Shown: positions 8,520 to 17,104, counted from the first letter of the stretch. The stretch: 31,498 bases of DNA from an uncultured Rikenella sp. (GCF_910577125.1 NZ_CAJTMN010000015.1:1-31498); one strand, 5' to 3'. Program-made: numbers and translations. Notes: generated from the sequence alone by a model not told the origin.

Positions 8520-10796
8520 TTATTCGACCGCCGAGCGAGGCCGGTCGGCCGGATCGGCACCGAACGCCTCGTTGGGCCGGGGCCCCATCACCAGCCGCAG
8601 TTCGCCGCCGTTCATGATGTCCCGATAGGTGATATAGGCCTTGGTGTACGGCTTCCCGTTCAGGGTGGCAGACTGAATATAGAGGTTCTCCGGCCCGTTG
8701 TTTTCGGCCACGACGGTAAAGCTCCGGTTCCCCGAGACCGGGAAGGTCACCCGATCGAAGACCGGACTGCCCAGCACGAACGCGCCGTTGGCCGGATTGG
8801 CCGGGTAGAAGCCCAAGGCATTGAAGACATACCAGGCGGACATCTGGCCGCAGTCTTCGTTCCCGCACAGCCCCTCGGCGGTGTCGTCGAAAAACTCGTC
8901 GAGGATCCGCCGCGCCAGCCGGGCGGTCTTCCACTGCTTGCCGAGGTAGGCGTAGGCATAGATGGTCGAGTGGTTGGGTTCGTTGCCCTGGGCGTACTGG
9001 CCGATAAGGCCCGAGATATCGGGCGAAGCATTCGGCCCCCCGTTGTACGGCACGGTGAAGGTGCTGTCCAACTTCGCTTCCGCAGCCTCCGGCGTGGGGA
9101 ACAAGGCGAAGAGGCCTTCGAAGTCGTGCGGAACGAGCCACGTATATTGCCAGGCATTCCCCTCGCAGAAATCGTCGCCCCGGTGGGTCGAGTAGTCCGG
9201 ATTGAACGGTGTCCGGAACGAGCCGTCGGCCAGCCGCCCTTTCATGAAACAGTCCGCCGAGTCGAAATAGTGGCGGTAGTTTTTCGACCGCTCCATAAAA
9301 TAGTCGTAATCTTTCTCTTTCCCCAATTTGCGGGCGGCCTGCGCCACGCTCCAGTCGCTGATGCAGTACTCCAGCGCCTTGGCGACGGATTCGCCCTCTT
9401 CGTCGGCCGGGATGTAGCCGCGCTCACGCACCTGCCGCAATCCCCGCTCGTCGAGCTGCGCATAAGCCCGAATCGCTTCATACGCCTTTTCGCGGTCGAA
9501 GCCGGGGATATCCTTGAGGATCGCGTCCGCCACGACCTGCACCGACGGGAAACCGACCATGCAGTTCGTCTCGTTCCCCGCCAGGTGCCACACGGGTACC
9601 TTCCCCTGCTGTTCATAAATCCGGATGAAGGAGTTCACGAAATCGCCCACGCGCTCCGGCGCGATCACCGTATAGAGCGGATGGGCGGCCCGATAGGTGT
9701 CCCACAGCGAGAAAATCGTGTAGACATCGGCACTCGAGTCCGCATAAATCCGTCCGTCGGCCCCCCGATATTCCCCCGTCACGTCGTTGAAAACGGCCGG
9801 GAAGATCGAGGCGTGATAGAGCGCGGTGTAAAACGTCCGCAGCCGGGCGGTATCGGTCGTCTCGACAGCCATATGCCCCAACAGGTCGTTCCACGCCTTG
9901 CGCGCCCGGGTACGGGTTTCGTCGAATCCCCGGCCCCGCGCCTCGGCCAATAAATTGGCCTTAGCGCCCTCAACGCTCACGCCCGAAACCGCCACACGAG
10001 CCTCCACCGTCTCCCCGTCGGCCAGCGGCCCGAAGTCAAGCACGGCATAAGCCTCCGGCGTCACGATCGTCCGTGCGGCCCGATTCGCATGGGCAGGCAA
10101 CGTAGTGGTGTCGGCATACACGGCGATGTTTTTGAACGGTTTCGAGAACTCGGCGACAAAATAGACCCGATCGTCCTCAGCCCACCCCCGCGAAAGGCGA
10201 TACCCTTCGATCGTAGAGTCGTTCACGGCCCGAATCGCGAGCTCTTTGGGCGAGTCCCACCCGATGCCGTTGAAGAGATTGACGAGCACCCGCGCCGAAT
10301 CGGTCGCCGGATAGGTGTACCGATGCCAGCCCACGCGCGGCGTAGCGGTCAGCTCAGCGTCAATATGATAGCGGTTCAAATGGGTACGGTAATACCCCGC
10401 CTGCGCCTCTTCCCGGTCGTGAGAATAGGTCGAGAGGTAGTTCCTCGCTTTTACAGGAGCAGTCAAAGTCCCCGTCAGCGGCATCAGCAACACATCGCCC
10501 TTATCACCGATCCCGGTGCCGCTCAGGTGGGTGTGGGCGAAACCGACAACAGTGGTGTCGCTGGCGTGGTAGCCGGAACACCAGTCCCACCCTTCACTGA
10601 TATTGGTGGGCCCGAGCTGAACGGCTCCGAAGGGCACATTGGCGCCGACAAAGACGTGTCCGTGTCCGCCGGATCCGATCCGGGGATCGACGAACTGTGC
10701 AAGATCGCGCTCCTGATCGTTCGCAGCAGTCCGGCAGCCGGCCAGCAAGGCGGCTCCCAAAACGAGGCTCCATAATCCATGGATCGAAGTTCTCAT
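8520..10796 (-). CDS. GH92 alpha-mannosidase, lipoprotein
   Basis: A calcium-dependent exo-alpha-mannosidase (usually alpha-1,2) of glycoside hydrolase family 92, which trims mannose from host or yeast N-glycans. The product has 758 residues from ATG 10796. The N-terminus (MRTSIHGLWS, then LVLGAALLAGC) is a lipoprotein signal with the lipid Cys at 21, so it is anchored in the outer or inner membrane. Family landmarks are the early FVDPRIGSGGHGHVFVGANVPFG region, AHTHLSGTG, and GNEDCGQMSAWYVFNALGFYP near the C-terminus, which carries the acid-catalyst region. A TTG at 10826 would add ten residues and weaken the signal, so it was rejected. Cassette 3 lies 58 bp upstream in the opposite orientation. 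No SusC/SusD genes are visible. Confidence 0.95.
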   Translation of the reverse strand: MRTSIHGLWSLVLGAALLAGCRTAANDQERDLAQFVDPRIGSGGHGHVFVGANVPFGAVQLGPTNISEGWDWCSGYHASDTTVVGFAHTHLSGTGIGDKGDVLLMPLTGTLTAPVKARNYLSTYSHDREEAQAGYYRTHLNRYHIDAELTATPRVGWHRYTYPATDSARVLVNLFNGIGWDSPKELAIRAVNDSTIEGYRLSRGWAEDDRVYFVAEFSKPFKNIAVYADTTTLPAHANRAARTIVTPEAYAVLDFGPLADGETVEARVAVSGVSVEGAKANLLAEARGRGFDETRTRARKAWNDLLGHMAVETTDTARLRTFYTALYHASIFPAVFNDVTGEYRGADGRIYADSSADVYTIFSLWDTYRAAHPLYTVIAPERVGDFVNSFIRIYEQQGKVPVWHLAGNETNCMVGFPSVQVVADAILKDIPGFDREKAYEAIRAYAQLDERGLRQVRERGYIPADEEGESVAKALEYCISDWSVAQAARKLGKEKDYDYFMERSKNYRHYFDSADCFMKGRLADGSFRTPFNPDYSTHRGDDFCEGNAWQYTWLVPHDFEGLFALFPTPEAAEAKLDSTFTVPYNGGPNASPDISGLIGQYAQGNEPNHSTIYAYAYLGKQWKTARLARRILDEFFDDTAEGLCGNEDCGQMSAWYVFNALGFYPANPANGAFVLGSPVFDRVTFPVSGNRSFTVVAENNGPENLYIQSATLNGKPYTKAYITYRDIMNGGELRLVMGPRPNEAFGADPADRPRSAVE

Positions 10797-10854
10797 ATTT
10801 TCAGTCGTTTTTTGAATATATCTCAATCATTCACAACGGCCGGCTGTCGATGGC

Positions 10855-11052
10855 CCCGCCCCGGGCTTCCGCGACTTTAGCCGGGCTGGCCAAGAGGGAG
10901 TAGCAAGAGACATCGGCCGTGACGGATACAGTTGGTCTTCCGTTATCAGCGAAACTTCCTGCATATTCTTGTATTTCGGCACGCAGAATCTCAATCCCAG
11001 CCTCGCAACCAGCCGTGCCTACGGTCTTCCGTTGCGTTGCCTCTCGGAATAA
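10855..11052 (+). repeat. FISUMP-like C-terminal cassette 3
   Basis: Encodes 65 residues and TAA: PAPGFRD, a variable core with GYSWSSV, and AYGLPLRCLSE. The CAG codon of the 3' box is CCG here. The frame is intact. It sits between two minus-strand genes, so no neighbour could transcribe it by read-through on the plus strand. Palindromic island 3 follows at once. Confidence 0.85.
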
Positions 11053-11072
11053 ACGGGGGCAGAGGCGGCTTT

Positions 11073-11091
11073 AGCGAAACGTAGTTTCGCT
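11073..11091. repeat. Hairpin module A8 (reverse)
   Basis: AGCGAAAC (11073-11080), loop gta, GTTTCGCT (11084-11091). It is followed by CCGGG and CCCGG separated by GTCA, a second small palindrome at the place where forward A modules have CCACG/CGTGG. Confidence 0.8.
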
Positions 11092-11166
11092 CCGTCCCGC
11101 CGGGGTCACCCGGACGCCGCCCGCGCAGGGCAGTTCCGTCCGGTTCGAAGCTCGAAAGTCGCCCGC
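11091..11166. repeat. 76-bp shared block, copy 1
   Basis: Begins TCCGTCCCGCCGGGGTCACC and ends GTCGCCCGC. It matches 25519-25594 with only a few mismatches. Confidence 0.85.
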
Positions 11167-11233
11167 CCCGCTTAAAGCGGAATTTCACTCGTTTTGCGGT
11201 AAGCAAAACCGAGATGAAATTCCTGCGGGCGAC
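11158..11233. repeat. Hairpin module B2
   Basis: Outer arms GTCGCCCGC (11158-11166) and GCGGGCGAC (11225-11233). Inside, GGAATTTCA (11179-11187) pairs with 11215-11223, CTCG with CGAG, and GTTTTGC (11191-11197) with GCAAAAC (11203-11209). Almost the whole 45-nt interior is paired, with one bulged A. Confidence 0.9.
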
Positions 11234-11271
11234 TGAAAAGGTTTGCCGAGCCCGCGCGCCACACCTTAAAG

Positions 11272-11315
11272 GGGAAATCGGCAAAATGCCCTTGTGCGTT
11301 TTGACTGGATTTCCC
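11272..11315. repeat. Hairpin module D3
   Basis: GGGAAATC (11272-11279) pairs with GATTTCCC (11308-11315). The inner CAAAATGC (11282-11289) pairs with GCGTTTTG (11296-11303) through one T-G wobble. Confidence 0.8.
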
Positions 11316-11520
11316 AAGGCGCGCGGAAAAAAACAAGGCCGAAACTCTGCGACCCGCAAGGGTCGCGCGGGCCGAAAGCCTTCCCCAGCGGGAGACCCGC
11401 AATTCGCTACGCTCGTTTGGGCACCCGCAGGCTTCGGCCCGCAACAGACACCACCCAACTCTTCGCACTGTTCGTCGTTCGCGCACCTTAGGTGGCGCAC
11501 GGAATTCTTAATACGTTTCA

Positions 11521-11570
11521 GTCGCCCGCGGCAATTCTCGTGGGTTGGCTGGGTGCCAACCCACAGAATT
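11521..11570. repeat. Hairpin module B3 (forward)
   Basis: AATTCT (11533-11538) pairs with AGAATT (11565-11570), enclosing GTGGGTTGGC (11540-11549) with GCCAACCCAC (11555-11564). It starts with GTCGCCCGC at 11521. Confidence 0.88.
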
Positions 11571-11628
11571 TCCCTTTTAAGGCGTCGGCGCGCGGTCGAG
11601 CTTCGACTGGCCTCGGGCCGGCCGGGCC

Positions 11629-11663
11629 CCACGTCCCGTGGACGGGCGAAACTTGCGTTTCGC
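11629..11663. repeat. Hairpin module A2 (forward)
   Basis: CCACGTCCCGTGG (11629-11641), then GCGAAAC (11646-11652) pairing with GTTTCGC (11657-11663), then GGCAGCCTCTACCCCA. Confidence 0.88.
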
Positions 11664-11755
11664 TGCGGCAGCCTCTACCCCATTCTCTGTCCGCGCGCCT
11701 CACGCTCCGCAAGACTTATCTTGCGTGCACCGGCACGCCGCTACCCAGAGGAGCC

Positions 11756-13420
11756 CTACTCCTCTTTCCGGACAATGTCGCGGAGCGGAATCGCCTGAAA
11801 AGCCATCTGGGCCACACTGCTCTCGTAAAGAATCCCCACCGTCCGCGGGTCGATCATCGTCAGGCACGAATAACCCCACCCCGGCTCCTCGTCCAACAAC
11901 AGCTGATTTTCCGGCAGCCACGTCGCACCGCCGTCCAAGCTCGCCTTGATCGTAATCCGGGAGCGTGTCTGGGTCGTATCCGGATTCGAGAAGAGCAGCA
12001 AGTCCCGCCCCAGCTCGTTTTCCGCCGCCGGCACCCGGATCAGGCTCGCCATGCAGACCGGCTCACGCAACGCACTGCGCGACGTCGCATGCTCTTCCCA
12101 CGTCCGTCCCATGTCGCGCGTCACACAGATCGCCCGGCTGTCGCCCCCGTTCCGACGCATGTTCAGCATCAGCACCCCCGGTTCGATTTCCACCACTTGC
12201 GCTTCGGTGGTATTGGTGAAAGCCGGTGCGCCGATCGTCCACGTCCGGCCGTTGTCGCGGCTCCAGATCACCGACGCGAACGGCATGTGAGTCGAGTCCG
12301 TCCACTGAATCGGGAAGACCAGCGTACTGTCCTGCATCACGATCCCGCGGCCCGGCCCCTGAAGAATCAGGTGCCACGTCGGATCCTTGATCTGCGCCGT
12401 GATGTTGGCCGGTTCCGACCACGTCCGCCCGTCGTCGTCGCTGTGCACCAGGAGCACCTGCCCCGTCTGTTCCTCCGGCGTCATCGCATGGTTGTGCGAC
12501 GCCCACCAGCCGCGTCCACCGCCCATCCCGTGGTTCCACAGCGCCATCACCCACGTCCGCCCCCGCAGATGGTCGGCCAGAATCGACGGGTCGCCCACTC
12601 CGTTTTGCGACCGGGGCAACGAGCCGTAAGCCGTCCGATCCATCACCAGCCGCATCGGCTCCCACGTCTGCCCGCCGTCCGTACTCCGGCTCAGCCCCAC
12701 CTGCACATCCTCCTGCAGGTCGATATTGTTGTGGTTCCGCACGTCGTAGACGCCGAGCAGCGTCCCCTCCGCCGTGGTCGTGAGCCCCGGAATCCGATAG
12801 CTGTGTACGCCGTCGTCTCCCGCCGTCCGCACCGCGACGGCCGGCCGGTGTCCGTCTGCCTGCCGCCCCCGATTGAGCTGCGCAAAACGACCGCCGTCGA
12901 AAGCCACTTTCGTGATCGACGGAGTAAACTTATGGGTCAACGGCGTGTCGCCCGCCACCGACAAACTGACATAAAAATAGTTCGTCCACGGGAAGAGCCG
13001 CTGGTCGAACTGCAAGGTCACCGTCCGTTCCCCTCTCGCCGCCACCGCGGTGTCCTGAGCCAGCAGGACAGCATAGGCCGGATGGTCGAAAATGCGTTGT
13101 CCCCCGCCGTACTCCGCCATGCCGTGCGCCAGTCCCGACGAGGCGGTACGCGAGCCGAGCATCGAAGTGGTTCCGGTATAAAACACCCGTACAGCCTTGA
13201 CGAAAGGCAGGTCGCGAGCCGGGAAATCGATCGTAATACTGGTCATCCGCTCGCCCGCCAAAGTAGGCGTTACCCGGAAGTCGAAAATGATGTTATTGGG
13301 CCGTCCGACCACCACCGGAATGGTCGGTTCGTGAACGAAAACGACTTGTGCACCGACAGTCGAAACGGCGCTCCCGACCACGGCGAGCAGCGAAAGGGGT
13401 AACGAAAAAAATTTTTTCAT
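11756..13420 (-). CDS. nanH: Exo-alpha-sialidase (GH33)
   Basis: Releases terminal sialic acid from host glycoconjugates. The product has 554 residues. The Sec signal peptide MKKFFSLPLSLLAVVGSAVS ends near residue 24 (AQ). Residues about 25-170 form a beta-rich N-terminal domain like the one preceding Bacteroides sialidases. The catalytic propeller begins with SYRIPGL (the RIP motif arginine) and carries five Asp boxes: STDGGQTW, SDDDGRTW, SRDNGRTW, TRDMGRTW and SLDGGATW. GPGRGIVMQDS is also typical. It is probably periplasmic or exported. No sialic-acid transport or catabolism genes are nearby, so released sugar may be shared, or the pathway is encoded elsewhere. Confidence 0.95.
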   Translation of the reverse strand: MKKFFSLPLSLLAVVGSAVSTVGAQVVFVHEPTIPVVVGRPNNIIFDFRVTPTLAGERMTSITIDFPARDLPFVKAVRVFYTGTTSMLGSRTASSGLAHGMAEYGGGQRIFDHPAYAVLLAQDTAVAARGERTVTLQFDQRLFPWTNYFYVSLSVAGDTPLTHKFTPSITKVAFDGGRFAQLNRGRQADGHRPAVAVRTAGDDGVHSYRIPGLTTTAEGTLLGVYDVRNHNNIDLQEDVQVGLSRSTDGGQTWEPMRLVMDRTAYGSLPRSQNGVGDPSILADHLRGRTWVMALWNHGMGGGRGWWASHNHAMTPEEQTGQVLLVHSDDDGRTWSEPANITAQIKDPTWHLILQGPGRGIVMQDSTLVFPIQWTDSTHMPFASVIWSRDNGRTWTIGAPAFTNTTEAQVVEIEPGVLMLNMRRNGGDSRAICVTRDMGRTWEEHATSRSALREPVCMASLIRVPAAENELGRDLLLFSNPDTTQTRSRITIKASLDGGATWLPENQLLLDEEPGWGYSCLTMIDPRTVGILYESSVAQMAFQAIPLRDIVRKEE

Positions 13421-13453
13421 GATGGAAGAGTATGGGTGTCAAAAAAGTGGTTT

Positions 13454-14221
13454 TCAGTCTTTCAAATCGAATTCGAACATCCCCTGCGCCCGCAGCACAT
13501 CGAGATAAGCACGCGAAAAACGGAGGTTGTCCGCCGTCGTATACCGCCGTTCGGTGAAGATCCGCGCCAGGTTCGGCAGGTCATTGGCTTTCAGCAAGTC
13601 GGCCGTCTCTTCCGACGCCTCCCGCGCGGCCCACACCTCGTCGATCCACTCCGGCGTATAGTCCTGATAGACTTCCCTGTGCACGACCGCCTCCAGCGGC
13701 AGCCGGTCGGTCAGCTCCGGCAGCGGCTCCGCCGGATACCCCACCGCCACGGTCGTCACCGGCACCACCCCGCGCGGCAGTCGCAGAATCCGCACGATAT
13801 CCGCCGCATTGTAAGTCGTCGTCCCGAGATAACAAATCCCCAGCCCATTGGCCTCGGCCTCCAGCGAGAAGTTCTGCGACGCCAGCAGCGCGTCGATCGC
13901 GCCGTTCACGAACCACTGCAGGTTGTCGTACCCCGGCTCCGCCCCGCGCTGCCGGCACCACATCGAAAAACGGTGCACGTCGGCGCAGAAAGTCACCAGC
14001 GCCGCCGCTCCGGTCGCCGCCGGCTGGTTGAAATGACACGGCCCGAGCTCGCCGAAAACCGGGCTGCCGGCACCGGTCACCACGATGCTGTAAAGCTGCA
14101 TATTCCCGACTGTCGACGCCCGCGCCGCAGCAGCGAGCAACTCGGTCATCAACGCATCCGGAATCGGCCGTCCGGGCTGGAATTTCCGCACACTGCGGTG
14201 GTTCGCTATCTCTGGTATCAT
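13454..14221 (-). CDS. Nitroreductase-family FMN oxidoreductase (NfsA-like)
   Basis: A 255-residue flavoprotein of the nitroreductase superfamily, likely an FMN-dependent NAD(P)H oxidoreductase. Landmarks: an N-terminal NHRSVRKFQPGRPIP segment (FMN phosphate-binding Arg residues), AARASTVGNMQLYSIVV, a central LEAEANGLGICYLGTT stretch and PVTTVAVGYPAE. The length and the C-terminal FTERRYTTADNLRFSRAYLD tail resemble the NfsA/FRP branch. ATG 14221 gives the normal MIPEIANHRS start; a TTG at 14290 would add 23 unlikely residues and overlap the promoter. It is transcribed divergently from dapF. Physiological substrate unknown. Confidence 0.9.
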   Translation of the reverse strand: MIPEIANHRSVRKFQPGRPIPDALMTELLAAAARASTVGNMQLYSIVVTGAGSPVFGELGPCHFNQPAATGAAALVTFCADVHRFSMWCRQRGAEPGYDNLQWFVNGAIDALLASQNFSLEAEANGLGICYLGTTTYNAADIVRILRLPRGVVPVTTVAVGYPAEPLPELTDRLPLEAVVHREVYQDYTPEWIDEVWAAREASEETADLLKANDLPNLARIFTERRYTTADNLRFSRAYLDVLRAQGMFEFDLKD

Positions 14222-14287
14222 ACGCTGTCTCGAAAATTTTAAGTCTCCGGCACCGGAACGGCCATCCGCTCCGCTGTGCCCATTGTA

Positions 14288-14295
14288 CAAATATA
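14288..14295 (-). promoter_or_regulatory. -7 box of the nitroreductase gene
   Basis: Reads TATATTTG on the minus strand, about 66 nt upstream of the chosen ATG. It lies back to back with the dapF promoter in the 158-bp divergent gap. Confidence 0.65.
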
Positions 14296-14366
14296 GCGTT
14301 TAAATGGATATCTGCCAAGCACGCCCCGAAACGACCCTCTCCACTCCCACGAAACGCATAAAAAGC

Positions 14367-14374
14367 TATATTTG
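14367..14374 (+). promoter_or_regulatory. -7 box of dapF
   Basis: TATATTTG ends just 5 nt before the dapF ATG at 14380. In this phylum transcription starts a few bases after this box, so the mRNA would be leaderless or nearly so. Confidence 0.6.
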
Positions 14375-14379
14375 CCGAC

Positions 14380-15180
14380 ATGAAACGCGTGCGATTCACC
14401 AAATACCAGGGCGCCGGAAACGACTTCATTCTGCTCGACGTCCGGCACGACGACCCCGGGCTGACCCGTCCGGAGATACGGGCCCTCTGCGACCGCCGGT
14501 TCGGCATCGGCGCCGACGGCCTGATGACCCTCGAAACGAGCACGGTCTCCGGCTGCGACTTCCGGATGCGCTACTGCAATGCCGACGGCGGCGAGTCGAC
14601 CATGTGCGGCAACGGCGGACGGTGCATCGCCCGCTTCGCCGACCACCTCGGCGTCGGCGGCCGCGTCAAACGGTTCGACAGCAGCGACGGCATCCACACG
14701 GCCGAACTGCTCGACGACCGCCTCGTCCGATTGCAAATGATCGACACCGGGGCCCCCGAACCCTTAGCCGACGGCCGTTCGTGGCTCCTCTTCACCGGCT
14801 CGCCGCACTACGTCGAATTCACCGACCGGCTGGAGGCGCTCGACGTGGAGCGGCTCGGCGCGGCGATCCGGCAGCGAGCCGATTTCGAAGCCATCGGCGG
14901 CACGAATGTCAATTTCGTGGAGGTGGCGGGCGAGGGGCGGATCCGGGTGCGGACTTTCGAGCGGGGGGTGGAGGCCGAGACGTGGGCCTGCGGCACGGGG
15001 GTGACGGCGGCGGCGCTGGTGACGCACGCTGTCCGCCAGCCGGAGTGCTTCGACTTCACGGTCGAGACACGCGGCGGAGTGCTGGGGGTGACCTTCGCCG
15101 CGACCGAGGCCGGAACTTTCGCCGACATCCGGCTGACCGGGCCGGCGGAACGGGTTTTCGCCGGAGAAATCAATATCTAA
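14380..15180 (+). CDS. dapF: Diaminopimelate epimerase
   Basis: Interconverts LL- and meso-diaminopimelate for lysine and peptidoglycan synthesis, without a cofactor. The product has 266 residues. The two catalytic cysteines are visible: MCGNGGR (Cys 76) and ACGTGVTA (Cys 204). KYQGAGNDF near the N-terminus and GGTNVNFV complete the active site. Length and start (MKRVRFTKYQGAGNDF) are typical. The alpha/beta hydrolase gene follows after 21 bp, so the two are probably co-transcribed. Confidence 0.96.
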   Translation: MKRVRFTKYQGAGNDFILLDVRHDDPGLTRPEIRALCDRRFGIGADGLMTLETSTVSGCDFRMRYCNADGGESTMCGNGGRCIARFADHLGVGGRVKRFDSSDGIHTAELLDDRLVRLQMIDTGAPEPLADGRSWLLFTGSPHYVEFTDRLEALDVERLGAAIRQRADFEAIGGTNVNFVEVAGEGRIRVRTFERGVEAETWACGTGVTAAALVTHAVRQPECFDFTVETRGGVLGVTFAATEAGTFADIRLTGPAERVFAGEINI

Positions 15181-15201
15181 CCGATTCAAAACCGAACAGA
15201 A

Positions 15202-16017
15202 ATGGAAAAATTCGTCATCGCCGACGGCACGCCGGTTCGCTACGCCGACGCCGGAAAAGGAACGCAGGCGGTCGTGCTGCTGCACGGTTACCTGGAGTCG
15301 ATCGAGGTCTGGGAGGATTTCGCGGGCGAGCTGGGCAAGGAGTACCGCGTGATCCGGGTCGACCTGCCGGGCCACGGCTTCTCGGAGTGGGGCGGCCGCG
15401 AGGTGATCGGCATCGACTACATGGCCGACACGGTGTCGGCGGTACTGAAGCTCGCCGGGGTGGAGAGATGCACGGTGGTGGGCCATTCGATGGGGGGCTA
15501 TGTGGCGCTGGCGCTCGCGGTAAACCACCCGGAGCAGGTGGAGGGGCTGGTGCTGTTCCACTCCTCGCCGAACGCCGACACGCCGGAAAAGGCGGCCAAC
15601 CGGCAGCGCGAGATCGAGCTGATCGAGGCGGGCAAAAAAGAGATGCTGGCCCGTGTCAATCCGGGTAAAGGCTTTGCGGAGGCCAATCTGAAACGGTGCT
15701 CCGAGGTGATCGAAGAGCTCTCGGAACAGGTGATGATGACGGAAGACGAGGCGATCGTGGCCGTTCTCAAGGGGATGTCTCAACGGCAGGACCGCAACGA
15801 GGCGATGCGCCGGTTCGGCATTCCGGAACTGATGATTTTCGGCCGGGGCGACAACTACATCCCGGTGGTGGCGGCCGAAGCGATGGCGGCAACGCAGCCT
15901 CAGGCACGCACAGCGTGGCTGGATCGGTCGGGACATATGGGGTTCGTCGAACAGCCGGCCGAATCGCTCGCGATTCTGAAAGAGTTTCTAACGGCCGTCG
16001 CGGCACAAGACAAATAA
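15202..16017 (+). CDS. Alpha/beta hydrolase
   Basis: A 271-residue single-domain alpha/beta-hydrolase, probably cytoplasmic; no signal peptide. The oxyanion-hole region is LLHGYLES, the nucleophile elbow is VGHSMGG (Ser 96), and the likely acid and base are Asp 217 (FGRGDNYIP) and His 245 (DRSGHMGF). The charged cap region (residues about 125-195) has no specific signature I recognise, so the substrate is unknown. It is likely in one transcript with dapF. FISUMP cassette 4 begins 14 bp after its stop codon with no terminator between. Confidence 0.9.
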   Translation: MEKFVIADGTPVRYADAGKGTQAVVLLHGYLESIEVWEDFAGELGKEYRVIRVDLPGHGFSEWGGREVIGIDYMADTVSAVLKLAGVERCTVVGHSMGGYVALALAVNHPEQVEGLVLFHSSPNADTPEKAANRQREIELIEAGKKEMLARVNPGKGFAEANLKRCSEVIEELSEQVMMTEDEAIVAVLKGMSQRQDRNEAMRRFGIPELMIFGRGDNYIPVVAAEAMAATQPQARTAWLDRSGHMGFVEQPAESLAILKEFLTAVAAQDK

Positions 16018-16031
16018 CGGGCCGGCCATAC

Positions 16032-16226
16032 CCCGCCCCGGGCTACCGCGACTTCGGTTATACGGTCGCCGCAGGTGAGCTTGCCTATACCGGCGACCTC
16101 GGATTCAGTTGGTCCGCCACGGCAAGCGACATCAACGGAATATACCTGCATTTCGGTACGCAGGCCATTCTCTCCAGCTATGCAAACGGTCGCAGCCACG
16201 GTTTTCAGTTGCGTTGCCTCTCGGAA
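16032..16226 (+). repeat. FISUMP-like C-terminal cassette 4 (stop codon lost)
   Basis: Encodes 65 residues: PAPGYRD, a variable core with GFSWSAT, and HGFQLRCLSE. At the place where other copies have TAAACGG, this one has GTGCG-tgt-CGCAC, a small hairpin shared with cassette 5. The frame therefore runs on as VRVALPIGSLYP into island 4. Confidence 0.85.
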
Positions 16227-16699
16227 GTGCGTGTCGCACTCCCAATTGGCAGCCTCTACCCCTCTCATGCGGCTCGCAGAGCCGCGCGGGCCGGACGCCT
16301 CCCCCCTCGGGAGGCCCGCAACACGCCGCTCGCGCGTCGAAAATTGCGGTCTCTCCCGGGCGCCGACCCGCAGCAGACACAGTCAAATTTTCCACCCCTA
16401 TTCGGCCTGTCGCCCATCCCCCCGAAGCCGCTATGCGGCTTGGGCGACGAGGCCGGTGACCTAAAGGTCGCAAAAGTTCTGCCCAAACTACGGCCCAAAG
16501 CCCCGCCCAATTCTCCGCCCGTTCGTCCTCGGCGCGCCGCAGTGCGGCGCCAGCGGAGGGCGCAACGAGCTCCGACGAGTTGCACTCCTCCGCCTGCCGG
16601 GGCGTCGGACTGCGCGACCCTGCGGGTCGCAAGAGCTCGACCAAATTCTCGGCCCCGTGTCCGCCTCACTGCGGCTCCGCTGTCGCTCCGCCGCATTTG

Positions 16700-16778
16700 C
16701 CGTCGCCCGCGGGGATTTCATCTCGATTTTGCTCACCGCCAAACGAGCAAAATCCCTCTTTAAGCGGGCGGGCGACGG
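16700..16778. repeat. Hairpin module B1 copy
   Basis: Identical to 399-477, inside the 479-bp repeat. Confidence 0.88.
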
Positions 16779-16790
16779 GAACAAATTTTT

Positions 16791-16870
16791 CCGCGCGCCT
16801 TGAGCGATTCATTCTGTTTCGGCGATGAGCCGAAACAGAATGAATCGCCTTCTAAGGCGTCGGCGCGCGG
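16791..16870. repeat. Hairpin module C1 copy
   Basis: Identical to 490-569; 20-bp perfect stem at 16804-16823 with 16829-16848. Confidence 0.9.
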
Positions 16871-16940
16871 TGCCTTCGGGCACTCCGACAGGGCCGCCTC
16901 TACCCCAACTGGATAGAACTGCGCTCAGGCCGCGCGGGCC

Positions 16941-16975
16941 CCACGTCCCGTGGACGGGCGATGCTCACGCATCGC
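16941..16975. repeat. Hairpin module A1 copy
   Basis: Same as 640-674, inside the 479-bp repeat, with the GCGATGC/GCATCGC stem. Confidence 0.88.
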
Positions 16976-17021
16976 TAAGGCAGCCTCTACCCGATTCTGT
17001 CACCCGTTCGCTGTCCGCGCA

Positions 17022-17054
17022 CCACGTCCCGTGGACGGACAAAACTGCGTTTTG
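17022..17054. repeat. Hairpin module A3 (forward)
   Basis: CCACGTCCCGTGG (17022-17034) with CAAAAC (17040-17045) pairing to GTTTTG (17049-17054). Confidence 0.85.
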
Positions 17055-17104
17055 CTGCGGCAGCCGCGGCAACCACACCTCGACATAATAACCGCATTTT
17101 TGAG

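Larger units (their letters stand above)
11053..11750. repeat. Palindromic island 3
   Basis: Non-coding mosaic between cassette 3 and the 3' end of the sialidase gene. In order: reverse A-type stem (11073-11091), a 76-bp block shared with island 6 (11091-11166), B2 (11158-11233), D3 (11272-11315), a central unpaired part, forward B3 (11521-11570) and forward A2 (11629-11663), then CCTCTACCCCA. A-type modules therefore bound both ends in opposite orientation. Confidence 0.8.
16545..17023. repeat. 479-bp direct repeat, copy 2
   Basis: Same orientation as 244-722, three mismatches in 479 positions. The two copies diverge abruptly at both ends; after 17023 the text jumps into another CCACGTCCCGTGG element. 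Confidence 0.93.
16227..17095. repeat. Palindromic island 4
   Basis: Non-coding mosaic. It starts with the AGTGCG/CGCACT hairpin and a CAGCCTCTACCCC box. A block at 16271-16371 is shared with 25816-25914, and one at 16396-16490 with the start of the window. The 479-bp repeat (16545-17023) carries B, C and A modules, and a second A-type module lies at 17022-17054. It ends just before the promoter of the lipoprotein gene. Confidence 0.8.
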
